Below, in pieces: positions 7,510 to 15,533 of a DNA stretch of 37,809 nucleotides (position 1 is the first letter of the stretch; the number at the start of each line of letters is the position of its first letter). The notes beneath the pieces are model-generated. The model had not been told where the DNA came from, did no database searches, and worked only from the letters and a program-made list of their open reading frames with translations. The DNA lies in assembly GCF_030705605.1 (NCBI RefSeq), contig NZ_JAPCKK010000019.1, positions 1 to 37,809 of the forward strand. Direction: 5' to 3'. This DNA is from Paenibacillus zeirhizosphaerae. Lineage in GTDB: Bacteria > Bacillota > Bacilli > Paenibacillales > Paenibacillaceae. Both the position numbers and the translations under genes were made by a program.

Positions 7510-8391
7510 GTGAGCATGTTGAAGGAGAAAGACGAAGAGAAGGTTCCCTATGTCGTATCTAGCAAAAGCTACACTGCTGTGGCGGTCAATGCCGCTTCCA
7601 AGGCTGGAGAGTGGATCAAGAGCAGATTGGGGACTGTAAAGCAGCTTAGCACGAAGCATTCACCTCAGGATCTTGTAACCGAGGTGGATAAAGGTGCAGA
7701 ACAGATGATTCGCAGGCTGATCCAGACCCATTTTCCCGATCATGCGATCCTCGGCGAAGAGGGGGTAGGGCCCGGTGCGGAAGCGTCGGCCAAGGCGCTT
7801 GCTGCGGCGCGTGAGGAAGAGTATCTCTGGATTGTCGATCCGGTGGACGGAACAACGAATTTTGTGCACGGGCTTCCCTTTTATTCCGTTTCGATTGCCT
7901 TGGCGCACAAGGGTGAAGTAATCGTAGGTGTCATTTACGATCCTTCGCGGGATGAACTGTTTGTGGCTGAGAAGGGAAAAGGGGTATACGTCCACGGTAA
8001 TCCTATATCCGTATCCGGGGAACAAAGCTTGTCTGACAGTCTGGTGGCTGTCGGCTTTCCACCGGATCCCGGCTTTGCCCTGCCGGTCAACATGCGGGCC
8101 GTCCAGGCTTTGGCTCCGCAGGTCAGAAGCTTGCGGGCTGTCGGCTCCGCCGCTCTGCACTTGGCTTATGTGGCTGCAGGGAGACTCAGTGCCTATACGG
8201 AGGTTGGACTGAACGTGTGGGATATTGCTGCGGGCGCACTGCTGGTGCAGGAGGCGGGCGGTACCGTTACCGACACGCTTGGCCAGCCCTATGATCTTGG
8301 TATCCGGCATGTGATCGCCAGCAATGGGGCGATTCACCAGGAACTGGCCGCTGTTTTGCAGACTGCGGGCGCAACCGGACAGGAGGAATGA
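7510..8391 (+). CDS. suhB: Inositol monophosphatase family protein
   Basis: A 293-residue member of the Mg-dependent phosphatase superfamily (IMPase/SuhB), slightly longer than the usual 260-270 because of an N-terminal extension. The metal-site motifs are complete: AILGEEG, then WIVDPVDGTTNFVHG, and the C-terminal NVWDIAAGALLVQEAGG. It should remove phosphate from inositol monophosphate or a related sugar phosphate. Family members also act on NADP or fructose-1,6-bisphosphate, so the substrate is unsettled. The start is given as GTG at 7510; ATG at 7516 is equally possible because neither has a strong ribosome site. It is followed 4 bases later by the small gene at 8396, so the two are very likely co-transcribed and end at the 8674-8714 terminator. 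Confidence 0.9.
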   Translation: MSMLKEKDEEKVPYVVSSKSYTAVAVNAASKAGEWIKSRLGTVKQLSTKHSPQDLVTEVDKGAEQMIRRLIQTHFPDHAILGEEGVGPGAEASAKALAAAREEEYLWIVDPVDGTTNFVHGLPFYSVSIALAHKGEVIVGVIYDPSRDELFVAEKGKGVYVHGNPISVSGEQSLSDSLVAVGFPPDPGFALPVNMRAVQALAPQVRSLRAVGSAALHLAYVAAGRLSAYTEVGLNVWDIAAGALLVQEAGGTVTDTLGQPYDLGIRHVIASNGAIHQELAAVLQTAGATGQEE

Positions 8392-8395
8392 AGTC

Positions 8396-8653
8396 ATGGA
8401 TGGTCCGGAAGAGCTGGAAAGAAAGCTGCGCGATATGCTGACCGAAGGCGAGATACAGACGGATGACGGGAAGGAACGGGAACGGATGAACCTGGCGTCA
8501 AAGTACGAGGTTCGTATTCAAACCCAGCTTGACCCGATCGTGGAACATACGCTGAAATATCGCAGCATGGCCAAGGAGCTAGACGGCCGATATGATGAGT
8601 ACATGGGAAGGGCCCAGCGCTCCAAGCCCGCGGATGAGCGGGAATCGAAATGA
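8396..8653 (+). CDS. Small charged hypothetical protein
   Basis: This is an 85-residue protein, very rich in Glu, Lys, Arg and Asp, predicted mostly helical. The middle reads YEVRIQTQLDPIVEHTLKY. AGGAGG lies 9 bases before the ATG and overlaps the end of the preceding phosphatase gene, with only 4 bases between the genes, so translation is likely coupled. There is no signal peptide, membrane segment or recognised domain. The gene is supported by spacing, ribosome site and the following terminator, not by homology. Confidence 0.78.
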   Translation: MDGPEELERKLRDMLTEGEIQTDDGKERERMNLASKYEVRIQTQLDPIVEHTLKYRSMAKELDGRYDEYMGRAQRSKPADERESK

Positions 8654-8673
8654 AGGACAGGACATGCTTTGTG

Positions 8674-8714
8674 AAAATACCTCTTGCCGAAGCGAACGGC
8701 ATGGGGTATTTTTT
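8674..8714 (+). terminator. Intrinsic terminator
   Basis: An 8-bp stem (AAAATACC 8674-8681 with GGTATTTT 8705-8712), with further pairing inside, runs into a T-rich tail. It closes the phosphatase/small-protein unit and separates it from the sensor kinase. Confidence 0.8.
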
Positions 8715-8781
8715 AACTTAAAGCTCCAATAACGATTCGAAGCCCCATTCCCCGCACCGCACGAACCGTGAAGGAGGAGAT

Positions 8782-10563
8782 ATGTTGGCGCATAGAATTA
8801 AAAACGCTTTCATACATGCTGGGATTCATCGTAAGATGCTGCTGCTCATTTCGATGCTAATGCTCGCCAGCTTTATTATTTTTGCGGCGGTGCTGGGTTA
8901 CGTGTTTCGGATTTATGATGAACAGATGTATCTCAAGACGTCTGAGGTGCTCAACATGTCCTCCATCGGTATAGAGAATCAGCTCAAGGATATGGAGCAG
9001 CTTACCTTTAAGGTTGTGTCTGATGAGCAGTTGCAGGAATATCTCAGGCGGCTGGAGAGCGAGACGTCTCCTTATGCCAAATTGGTACTGCGCAAGAAGA
9101 TTACCAACCGGCTCATCGCGTTCGCTGGATCGGAGAAATATGTGTACTCCATGATGCTGATCGACAATCAGCATCATGTCATGGCGGCAGGCAACCGGGA
9201 GGGCATTCCTGAGAAGCTGCGGTCAGATCTGGTCAGACTTGCGGAAGGGAAGAGCGGCTCCATCGCTTGGTATGCCGGCGGTCAGTCTTCTTTGCTGGCG
9301 TCGCGCCAGCTCAAATCGTTCTCCGACGCCTCCTTCTCTCTGAAGGGCCTCGGCACATTGGTTGTGCGTGTTCGTATTGATCGTATCGTCAATGACCGTG
9401 TGCGCGATGAAGATAGCGGTCAACTGATGATTACGGACGGCACCCAGTTCATTTATCCGGAAAGGCCGATGCTCAACCCGGCGGAGCTCAGATCTGAGCT
9501 GGACCGGAAGCAGCCGTACGGCATTGCGACTTATGCAGGAGGAACGTATTTCACAGCACAGGCTCGTTCTTCTTATACGGGCTGGACCTACCTACATACA
9601 ACTCCCTTTGATGAAATGTTCCGCAGTATTTCGCTGATCAAGCAGCTGGTTACCGTTATTTTTGTTCTGCTGCTGCTCATTGCTTTGGCTTTAGGGGCAC
9701 GCCTGTCCGGCAGCATCACGAGGCCCATTCACCAATTGATCAGCCAAATGCGAAATATTGAAAAAGGGGATCTGGATAAGCTTGAAGAAGAGGCCCTTGG
9801 TCTTACTCCCCCCTCATCCCATAGTGAAGTACGGCTGCTGCACCGTACATACAGGAAGATGATCAGGCGCATTCGCGAGCTGATTAATGAAAATTATGCG
9901 AAGCAGCTTCTGCTAAGAGAAACTGAATTGAAAGCGCTTCAGGCACAAATCAATCCTCATTTTTTATATAACACGCTGGAGTCAGTCAATTGGCTCGCCA
10001 AGGTGAACAAGCAGCATAAAATATCGGAAATGGTGGAGGCGCTCGGCTTCCTGCTACGCAGCGCGGCAAGCTTCCGTGAGCAGTTGATTCCGCTCGAAAA
10101 GGAGCTGGACATCGTCCGCAGCTACGTCACGATCCAAACGACTCGGTTTGAGGAACGGCTCCTGTTCAGCCTGGATGTGGAGGAGGGTCTGGACGAAGCT
10201 CTGATCCCCAAGCTGACGCTGCAGCCGCTTGTAGAGAATGCCATCCATTATGCGCTGGAACCCAATATCAACCCGTGTACCATTACCATTACTGTCCGAC
10301 AGGTAAATGGCATGCTGCTTGTCCGGGTACAGGATGACGGTCCTGGCATGAGCGAAGCGTTCCTTGCAAGGCTGAGGAGCGGCCAGATCCGTACGCGCGG
10401 ACAGGGCATCGGCTTGAGCAACATTCAGGAACGCATCAAGCTGACTTTTGGCCCGCAGTGGGGACTTGAATTGGACAGCCGACCGGATGAAGGAACTGCG
10501 GTTACGATAAGAATTCCTTTGATCAAAGGGGGAGAACGGCATGTACAAAGTGCTGTTGGTTGA
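8782..10563 (+). CDS. YesM-type sensor histidine kinase
   Basis: This 593-residue membrane kinase starts with a first transmembrane segment at about 18-42 and has an extracellular sensor region of about 240 residues (Cache-like). A second membrane segment lies at about 288-308, followed by a HAMP linker (SGSITRPIHQLISQMRNIEKGD), the His_kinase domain and an ATPase domain. The phosphorylated histidine is H393 in QINPHFLYNTLES. The ATP-binding N-box is LVENAIHYAL, with DDGPGMS and GIGLSNIQERI further on. GGAGGAGAT precedes the ATG. The last 23 bases overlap the response regulator, a usual sign of a matched pair. Relatives in Bacillus (YesM, YtcM and others) sense extracytoplasmic cues for sugar uptake; the adjoining importer suggests the cue is pectin-derived oligosaccharide, perhaps through the binding protein. 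That ligand is inference. Confidence 0.93.
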   Translation: MLAHRIKNAFIHAGIHRKMLLLISMLMLASFIIFAAVLGYVFRIYDEQMYLKTSEVLNMSSIGIENQLKDMEQLTFKVVSDEQLQEYLRRLESETSPYAKLVLRKKITNRLIAFAGSEKYVYSMMLIDNQHHVMAAGNREGIPEKLRSDLVRLAEGKSGSIAWYAGGQSSLLASRQLKSFSDASFSLKGLGTLVVRVRIDRIVNDRVRDEDSGQLMITDGTQFIYPERPMLNPAELRSELDRKQPYGIATYAGGTYFTAQARSSYTGWTYLHTTPFDEMFRSISLIKQLVTVIFVLLLLIALALGARLSGSITRPIHQLISQMRNIEKGDLDKLEEEALGLTPPSSHSEVRLLHRTYRKMIRRIRELINENYAKQLLLRETELKALQAQINPHFLYNTLESVNWLAKVNKQHKISEMVEALGFLLRSAASFREQLIPLEKELDIVRSYVTIQTTRFEERLLFSLDVEEGLDEALIPKLTLQPLVENAIHYALEPNINPCTITITVRQVNGMLLVRVQDDGPGMSEAFLARLRSGQIRTRGQGIGLSNIQERIKLTFGPQWGLELDSRPDEGTAVTIRIPLIKGGERHVQSAVG

Positions 10564-12091
10564 TGATGAGCGTGTCATTCTGGACGGCATTTCCCAGGTC
10601 GTGGATTGGAACAGCGCCGGCACCCGTCTTATCGGAACGGCCCGCAACGGTATTGAAGCCTATGATCAAATCCGTGACATCCAGCCTGATATTGTAATCA
10701 GCGACATTTCCATGCCTGGATTGGACGGCATCGGGCTTGTCGCGAAGACCTATGAGCAATTTCCGGATATCCGGTTTATCATGCTCTCCGGCTATAAGGA
10801 TTTTGATTATGCCTGCCGGGCGATGCAGTACGGTGTAAAGCATTATTTACTGAAGCCGTGCAACGAGCAGCAAATCCAGAAAGCGCTGGAGGAGCTGCTG
10901 TCAGAGCGGAAAGAGCAGTATGAGCGGGAGACCTTCGTCAGCCGGATGAAGCAGGATTTTCGCAAAATGCTGCCGCATGTCAAGGAGCAGTTCCTCAGAG
11001 AGCTCATCACGAACAAAACGTACGGTAGCCGTGAATTGGAATATTATCAGCAATTGTTCGGCCTTGAGCTGCGCGGGCGGCAGGTCAGGATGCTGATGAT
11101 GCGGTTGGAGGATGCGCACGAGCCTGAGCATTTGTTCGCCCTGCAGAACATCGCCTCCGATCTGCTGCAGGGTGGATTGTTCAGCACGACGATTGAAGGA
11201 CAGTTGCTGCTTGTCGTGGAGAATCCCGCCGATTCGGCAGCGCTGATCCATGATATCGAAACGGTCAGAACCACATTCAGCAGGTTTTACAAGCTGGAAG
11301 TCACCGCCGCCGTCAGCGAAGCGGACAGAATGCAGCATGCGAGGAGGATGTACAGGGAGACGCTCCATTGCATGAATCACCGCTTTTATACGGGCAAAGG
11401 CAGTCTGATCACCAAGGAGGATATTGCTCCGGCGGAGCTGAGGGAGAATGCGGACTTCGAAATGGATGAGGACCAATTCTGCCTGCTGGTGAAGGCGGGC
11501 AACGTTGAGGAAGCATCCGCTGAGGTGGATCGGTTATTTAATATCATGACGCAGCAGAGATATGAAATCGCTGTCACCCGCTCCTATGTGCTGCAACTGT
11601 ATGCGGCGCTAATTCGCATTTGCCCGCAGGAGGACCGGCTGCTATTTACGTCGCGTATGGCGGAACTCGCCGAGATCGGAACGCTACCGGCTTTGAAGGC
11701 TTTTGTGAAAGAAGCGGTGGAGCGGCTGACGTCTATGTACTATAAAAGAAACATTTATCGCCAGTCCTCCACGGTGGAGAAAATGATCGTGATCATCGAG
11801 GAGAACTATATCAATTCGGAGCTCTCGCTGAACGGTGTCGCCAACCAGATGCTGTATATGAACTCAGACTACCTCGGGAAAATATTCAAAAAGGTCACCG
11901 GGGAAACCTTCTCCCACTATGTGAACCGCTTCCGGATTGAAAAGGCGGCTGAATATATCCGCAGCAGCGGGGATGTGAAGGTGTTTGAGCTGGCCGAAAT
12001 GTTCGGCTTTGGCGGTAATGCGCAGTATTTCAGCCAGGTATTCAAGAAATGGACCGGCAGGACGCCATCCGAATATATTAAATCACAATGA
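10541..12091 (+). CDS. YesN-type response regulator with AraC DNA-binding domain
   Basis: A 516-residue regulator partnered with the overlapping kinase. The receiver domain (1-120) has the acidic pair D8/D9, the phosphoacceptor D55 in DIVISDISMPG, and the conserved lysine in YLLKPC. A long middle region (about 130-400) typical of this family follows. The C-terminal AraC double helix-turn-helix (about 415-516) has LNGVANQMLYMNSDYLGKIF and the closing MFGFGGNAQYFSQVFKKWTGRTPSEY. GGGGGAGAA lies before the ATG, within the kinase gene. It most likely activates the sugar importer operon starting at 12277. A terminator follows at once, so the operon is transcribed separately. Confidence 0.94.
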   Translation: MYKVLLVDDERVILDGISQVVDWNSAGTRLIGTARNGIEAYDQIRDIQPDIVISDISMPGLDGIGLVAKTYEQFPDIRFIMLSGYKDFDYACRAMQYGVKHYLLKPCNEQQIQKALEELLSERKEQYERETFVSRMKQDFRKMLPHVKEQFLRELITNKTYGSRELEYYQQLFGLELRGRQVRMLMMRLEDAHEPEHLFALQNIASDLLQGGLFSTTIEGQLLLVVENPADSAALIHDIETVRTTFSRFYKLEVTAAVSEADRMQHARRMYRETLHCMNHRFYTGKGSLITKEDIAPAELRENADFEMDEDQFCLLVKAGNVEEASAEVDRLFNIMTQQRYEIAVTRSYVLQLYAALIRICPQEDRLLFTSRMAELAEIGTLPALKAFVKEAVERLTSMYYKRNIYRQSSTVEKMIVIIEENYINSELSLNGVANQMLYMNSDYLGKIFKKVTGETFSHYVNRFRIEKAAEYIRSSGDVKVFELAEMFGFGGNAQYFSQVFKKWTGRTPSEYIKSQ

Positions 12092-12096
12092 TGATC

Positions 12097-12138
12097 AACA
12101 GAGGGACTGGCTCCAGCGAGCGGGTCCCTCTGTTTTTT
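12097..12138 (+). terminator. Intrinsic terminator after the response regulator
   Basis: A perfect 11-bp stem (12097-12107 with 12124-12134) runs into six T. It isolates the two-component genes from the importer operon. Confidence 0.9.
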
Positions 12139-12205
12139 GAAGAGTTGAGGCCGGATTTGTGTATTCAAAACGATTAACCGATTTGAGACAATACATACAG
12201 GAGCA

Positions 12206-12221
12206 ATGAAAGCGTTAACAA
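12206..12221 (+). promoter_or_regulatory. Catabolite-responsive element (cre, CcpA operator)
   Basis: ATGAAAGCGTTAACAA matches the cre consensus WTGNAARCGNWWNCAW at every defined position. It lies 55 bases upstream of the binding-protein ATG, so it should give glucose repression of the importer operon. The promoter hexamers are not clear: GACAAT at about 12186-12191 is the best -10 candidate. An activator-dependent promoter for the YesN-type regulator would explain the weak hexamers. Confidence 0.72.
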
Positions 12222-12276
12222 TAGACGGGGATGAATCGATTGGGCTCCACGATAACAGTGAAAAGGGGAGAGCTAC

Positions 12277-13575
12277 ATGAAGAAAAAGAGTCTCTTGGCA
12301 GTCATAGTTCTCATGCTCATGCTGACTGCAGCCTGCAGCGGCGGGGGAGGAGGAGGCGGTGCCAGCAATGGTGGGCAAAATTCGGGTGACGGTCAGGTTA
12401 CGCTGCGGATTGCCTGGTGGGGCTCGGATAAGCGCAGTGAATACACCCAGCAGGTCATCGACTTGTATAAGCAAAAGAATCCGAACGTTAAAATCGACGT
12501 GGAATACGCTTTGTTCGACGATTACTGGAAAAAGCTCGCCCCGCAGGCAGCGGCCAATCAACTGCCGGACATCATCCAGATGGATGTGTCCTACATTACC
12601 CAGTATGCCAAGAACGGGCAGCTTGAGGATTTGGGGCCATATCTGAACCAATCGATCCAGCTTGGGGATGTGGCGGAAAATGTCCTGAAAACAGGTGTGA
12701 TCGAAGGCAAGCAGTATGGGGTTCCGACAGGCGTCAACGTGCTCGGGCTCCATTATGATCCGGCACTCTTGAAGGAGACGGGGCTGGAAATTCCGGAGAA
12801 CTGGACTTGGGAGCAGTATAAAGAGCTGACCAAGCAGGCTGGAGCGAAGGGAGTACATTTCGACAGCGGCATGCAGGCGGATATCTTCTTTAACTACTTC
12901 CTGCGTACCAAAGGACTGTCGTTGTACAATGCGGAAGGTAACGCGCTGGGATATGATGACGACCAATTGTTTGTAGAATTTTTCGGAGGTTTGGCCGATT
13001 CCATTAAGAGCGGCGGTACGCCATCACCGGAAATTACAAACCAGATCAAAGGCATTCTGGAGGAGAACCAAATTGTTAAGGGCAAGGCTATCGGTGAATG
13101 GCAGTGGTCCAACCAATTTGTGGCTCTGCAGCAGGTAGCCGACAAACCGATGGAGCTGGCTCCGATGTTCGGTCCCGATATGGAAAAAGGGATCTATATG
13201 CAGCCGTCGATGTATTGGTCTATTGCATCAAGCTCCAAAGTGAAGGAAGAGGCGGCCAAGTTTATCGACTTCTTCCTCAATGATGTGGAAGCCAACAAAT
13301 TGATCAAGGGTGAGCGGGGCGTGCCCATTTCCGGTGCTATCAAGGAAGCCATCGCGCCCGAACTGAGTGAGCCGACACAGCAGGTGTTTGATTACGTCGC
13401 CGCAATGGAGCCGAAGGCTTCGCCGATGAGCCCGCCGCCTCCGGTCGGATCGCCTGAAGTCATTGCGACGCTGACCGATTATGTAGAGCAGATCAACTTC
13501 GGTCAAATGACGCCTGAGGATGCGGCTGCCCAATTCCGCGCCGACGCGAACAGCATCCTGTCCAACAATATGTAA
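12277..13575 (+). CDS. Sugar ABC transporter substrate-binding lipoprotein
   Basis: A 432-residue extracellular solute-binding protein (family 1). The lipoprotein signal peptide is clear: KKK, a hydrophobic core and the lipobox LTAAC, with C20 as the lipidated residue. A glycine-rich tether (GGGGGGGAS) follows. The mature part starts with VTLRIAWWGSDKR and contains the family hallmark PDIIQMDVSYITQYAKNGQLEDL. It should catch oligosaccharides outside the cell and deliver them to the two permeases downstream. Judged from the esterase and GH105 genes in the same run, the likely ligands are unsaturated rhamnogalacturonan oligomers; Bacillus YesO is the comparison. GGGGAGAG lies upstream of the ATG, with the cre site above it. 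A strong hairpin after the gene probably keeps its mRNA more abundant than that of the permeases. Confidence 0.92.
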   Translation: MKKKSLLAVIVLMLMLTAACSGGGGGGGASNGGQNSGDGQVTLRIAWWGSDKRSEYTQQVIDLYKQKNPNVKIDVEYALFDDYWKKLAPQAAANQLPDIIQMDVSYITQYAKNGQLEDLGPYLNQSIQLGDVAENVLKTGVIEGKQYGVPTGVNVLGLHYDPALLKETGLEIPENWTWEQYKELTKQAGAKGVHFDSGMQADIFFNYFLRTKGLSLYNAEGNALGYDDDQLFVEFFGGLADSIKSGGTPSPEITNQIKGILEENQIVKGKAIGEWQWSNQFVALQQVADKPMELAPMFGPDMEKGIYMQPSMYWSIASSSKVKEEAAKFIDFFLNDVEANKLIKGERGVPISGAIKEAIAPELSEPTQQVFDYVAAMEPKASPMSPPPPVGSPEVIATLTDYVEQINFGQMTPEDAAAQFRADANSILSNNM

Positions 13576-13604
13576 TCGGCCGGCGGATAAAACAGTACGG
13601 ATTT

Positions 13605-13654
13605 GCATAAAGGGCAGGCCTGAGGGACAGATGTCCGCTGCCTGTCCCTTATGC
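13605..13654 (+). promoter_or_regulatory. Intercistronic hairpin between binding protein and permeases
   Basis: Two 15-base arms (13605-13619 and 13640-13654) pair at 14 of 15 positions, counting one G-U, with a 20-base loop. No T-run follows, so it is more likely an mRNA-stabilising or partial-attenuation structure than a full terminator. Such hairpins often make the binding protein exceed the permeases. Confidence 0.65.
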
Positions 13655-13730
13655 GCCGCATGCAACAGCGTGACATACCGTGTGCCCGGTTCCGTAGGAG
13701 GGCCGTACGCATTTAAGGAGGTTGATCCTT

Positions 13731-14633
13731 GTGAGGCTCAAGTCTACACTGAGGGCGGATTTGACGGGATATGCTTTTATTAGTCCGTTCATAATCGGTT
13801 TTCTTGCTTTCACTTTCGTTCCCATGTTCATCTCGCTGTATCTTTCCTTTACAAGCTACAATCTGTTCACCTCTCCACGCTGGATAGGCCTGGACAATTA
13901 TGAAAAAATGTTTACAGGTGATCCGAAGTATTGGACCTCTGTCAAGGTTACCTTTATGTACGTATTCATCGGCGTGCCTTTAAGGCTGATCTTCGCGTTA
14001 TTCATCGCCATGATTCTGAATACAAAATCGCGGATGGTAGGGACCTACCGGACGATGTATTATCTGCCCTCTATTATCGGAGGCAGTGTGGCCGTGTCCA
14101 TTATGTGGCGGAACATCTTTAGCAATGAAGGTGTAGTCAACAAAATACTGGCTCTGTTCGGTGCAGGGCCTGTGCGTTGGTTCGGTGATCCGGACGCCGC
14201 TTTGATCATGCTGATCGCGCTATCCGTATGGCAGTTCGGGTCCTCCATGCTTATTTTTCTGGCCGGACTCAAGAACATTCCCCATGAGATGTATGAAGCC
14301 TCCAGCGTGGATGGCGCCAATCCGGTCCGCAAGTTCTTCAGCATTACACTGCCGCTGCTCAGTCCAATCATCCTGTTCAACCTGATTATGCAGACGATCA
14401 GCGCTTTTATGACCTTTGTGCCTGCATACATCATTTCCAAAGGCGAAGGCGGTCCGATGGACGGCACGATGCTGTACTCTCTGTATCTGTTCCGTCAGGC
14501 GTTCATGTTCAACAATATGGGTTATGCCTCGGCGATGGCTTGGGCGATGCTGATCATTATCGGTATTCTGACGGCTATCCTGTTCATGACCTCCAGGTTC
14601 TGGGTGTTCTATGAAACGGAAAGGGGGCGCTGA
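13731..14633 (+). CDS. Sugar ABC transporter permease (MalF-like)
   Basis: A 300-residue inner-membrane permease with six predicted membrane segments. The first lies at about 12-35 (YAFISPFIIGFLAFTFVPMF), then the family segment SLYLSFTSYN. The cytoplasmic EAA loop is MYEASSVDGANPVRKFFSITLPLL at about 187-210. The start is the GTG at 13731 because AAGGAGG ends 9 bases upstream; the open frame begins slightly earlier at a TTG. It forms a heterodimer with the next gene and passes sugar from the lipoprotein at 12277. Only three bases separate it from the second permease. Confidence 0.94.
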   Translation: MRLKSTLRADLTGYAFISPFIIGFLAFTFVPMFISLYLSFTSYNLFTSPRWIGLDNYEKMFTGDPKYWTSVKVTFMYVFIGVPLRLIFALFIAMILNTKSRMVGTYRTMYYLPSIIGGSVAVSIMWRNIFSNEGVVNKILALFGAGPVRWFGDPDAALIMLIALSVWQFGSSMLIFLAGLKNIPHEMYEASSVDGANPVRKFFSITLPLLSPIILFNLIMQTISAFMTFVPAYIISKGEGGPMDGTMLYSLYLFRQAFMFNNMGYASAMAWAMLIIIGILTAILFMTSRFWVFYETERGR

Positions 14634-14636
14634 GTT

Positions 14637-15476
14637 ATGGTCTGGAAATCGGTCAAATGGCCTGTCTACCACGTGCTTGTAGCCGCTCTGGCCATTCTGA
14701 TGCTGTATCCGGTAATTTGGATGCTGTTCAGCTCATTCAAGGAGAGCCGCACGATCTTCATCACGGCGGGCACGCTGCTTCCGGCAGAGTGGAAGTGGGA
14801 GAACTATCTGGTAGGCTGGCAGGGAGTATCTGGCTACAGCTTTGGCAGATATATTTATAACTCGCTTGTGCTTGTGGTCATTTCGACCATCGGGGCGGTC
14901 ATATCCTCTTCGCTGATCGCTTTTGGATTTGCCCGGCTGCGGTTCAGGGGGCGCAATCTCTGGTTTGTGCTCATGATGGTGACGCTAATGCTGCCGCATG
15001 ATGTGGTCCTTGTGCCGCAGTATATTATTTTTGCTAAGCTCGGCTGGCTGAATACGATTCTTCCCATCGTCGTGCCTGCCTTTTTCGGGATGCCTTTCTT
15101 CATTTTCCTAATGATTCAGTTTATTCGTACGATCCCGAGCGAGCTGGATGAAGCGGCCACAATTGACGGATGCGGCAAGTTCAGGCTGTATGCGCAAATA
15201 ATTTTACCCTTGCTAAAATCGTCGCTCGCCACGGCGGCCATCTTCTCGTTTTACTGGAGGTGGGAGGATCTGCTCGGTCCGGTGCTCTATCTGAACTCCC
15301 CGGAAAAATATACGGTATCCATGGCGCTTAAAATGTTCCTCGACAGTGAGGCGGCCTCCAACTGGGGCGGGATGTTCGCCATGTCGATCGTGAGTCTGGT
15401 TCCGGTCATTGTTGTGTTTTTCTTATTCCAGAAGCAGATTGTTGAAGGAATGAGCACCAGTGGCTTGAAAGGGTAG
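14637..15476 (+). CDS. Sugar ABC transporter permease (MalG-like)
   Basis: This 279-residue second permease has six predicted membrane segments. It shows the typical [15 protein letters not shown] start and the EAA loop [25 protein letters not shown] (EAA--G spacing). It ends SGLKG, as do most relatives. It pairs with the preceding permease. No ATP-binding gene follows, so this importer must use an ATPase encoded elsewhere, as the Bacillus carbohydrate importers use MsmX. GGGGGCGCTGAG precedes the ATG. Confidence 0.94.
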   Translation: MVWKSVKWPVYHVLVAALAILMLYPVIWMLFSSFKESRTIFITAGTLLPAEWKWENYLVGWQGVSGYSFGRYIYNSLVLVVISTIGAVISSSLIAFGFARLRFRGRNLWFVLMMVTLMLPHDVVLVPQYIIFAKLGWLNTILPIVVPAFFGMPFFIFLMIQFIRTIPSELDEAATIDGCGKFRLYAQIILPLLKSSLATAAIFSFYWRWEDLLGPVLYLNSPEKYTVSMALKMFLDSEAASNWGGMFAMSIVSLVPVIVVFFLFQKQIVEGMSTSGLKG

Positions 15477-15533
15477 TCTGTGAACGGAGGAAGTACCAGG
15501 AAGGGATGTAAGAATAGAGAAAGGGGATCGGGA

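Noticed and set aside
11917..12966. Minus-strand open frame of about 350 codons
   Set aside because: It runs antisense through the regulator end, a terminator and the binding-protein gene; no domain is visible.
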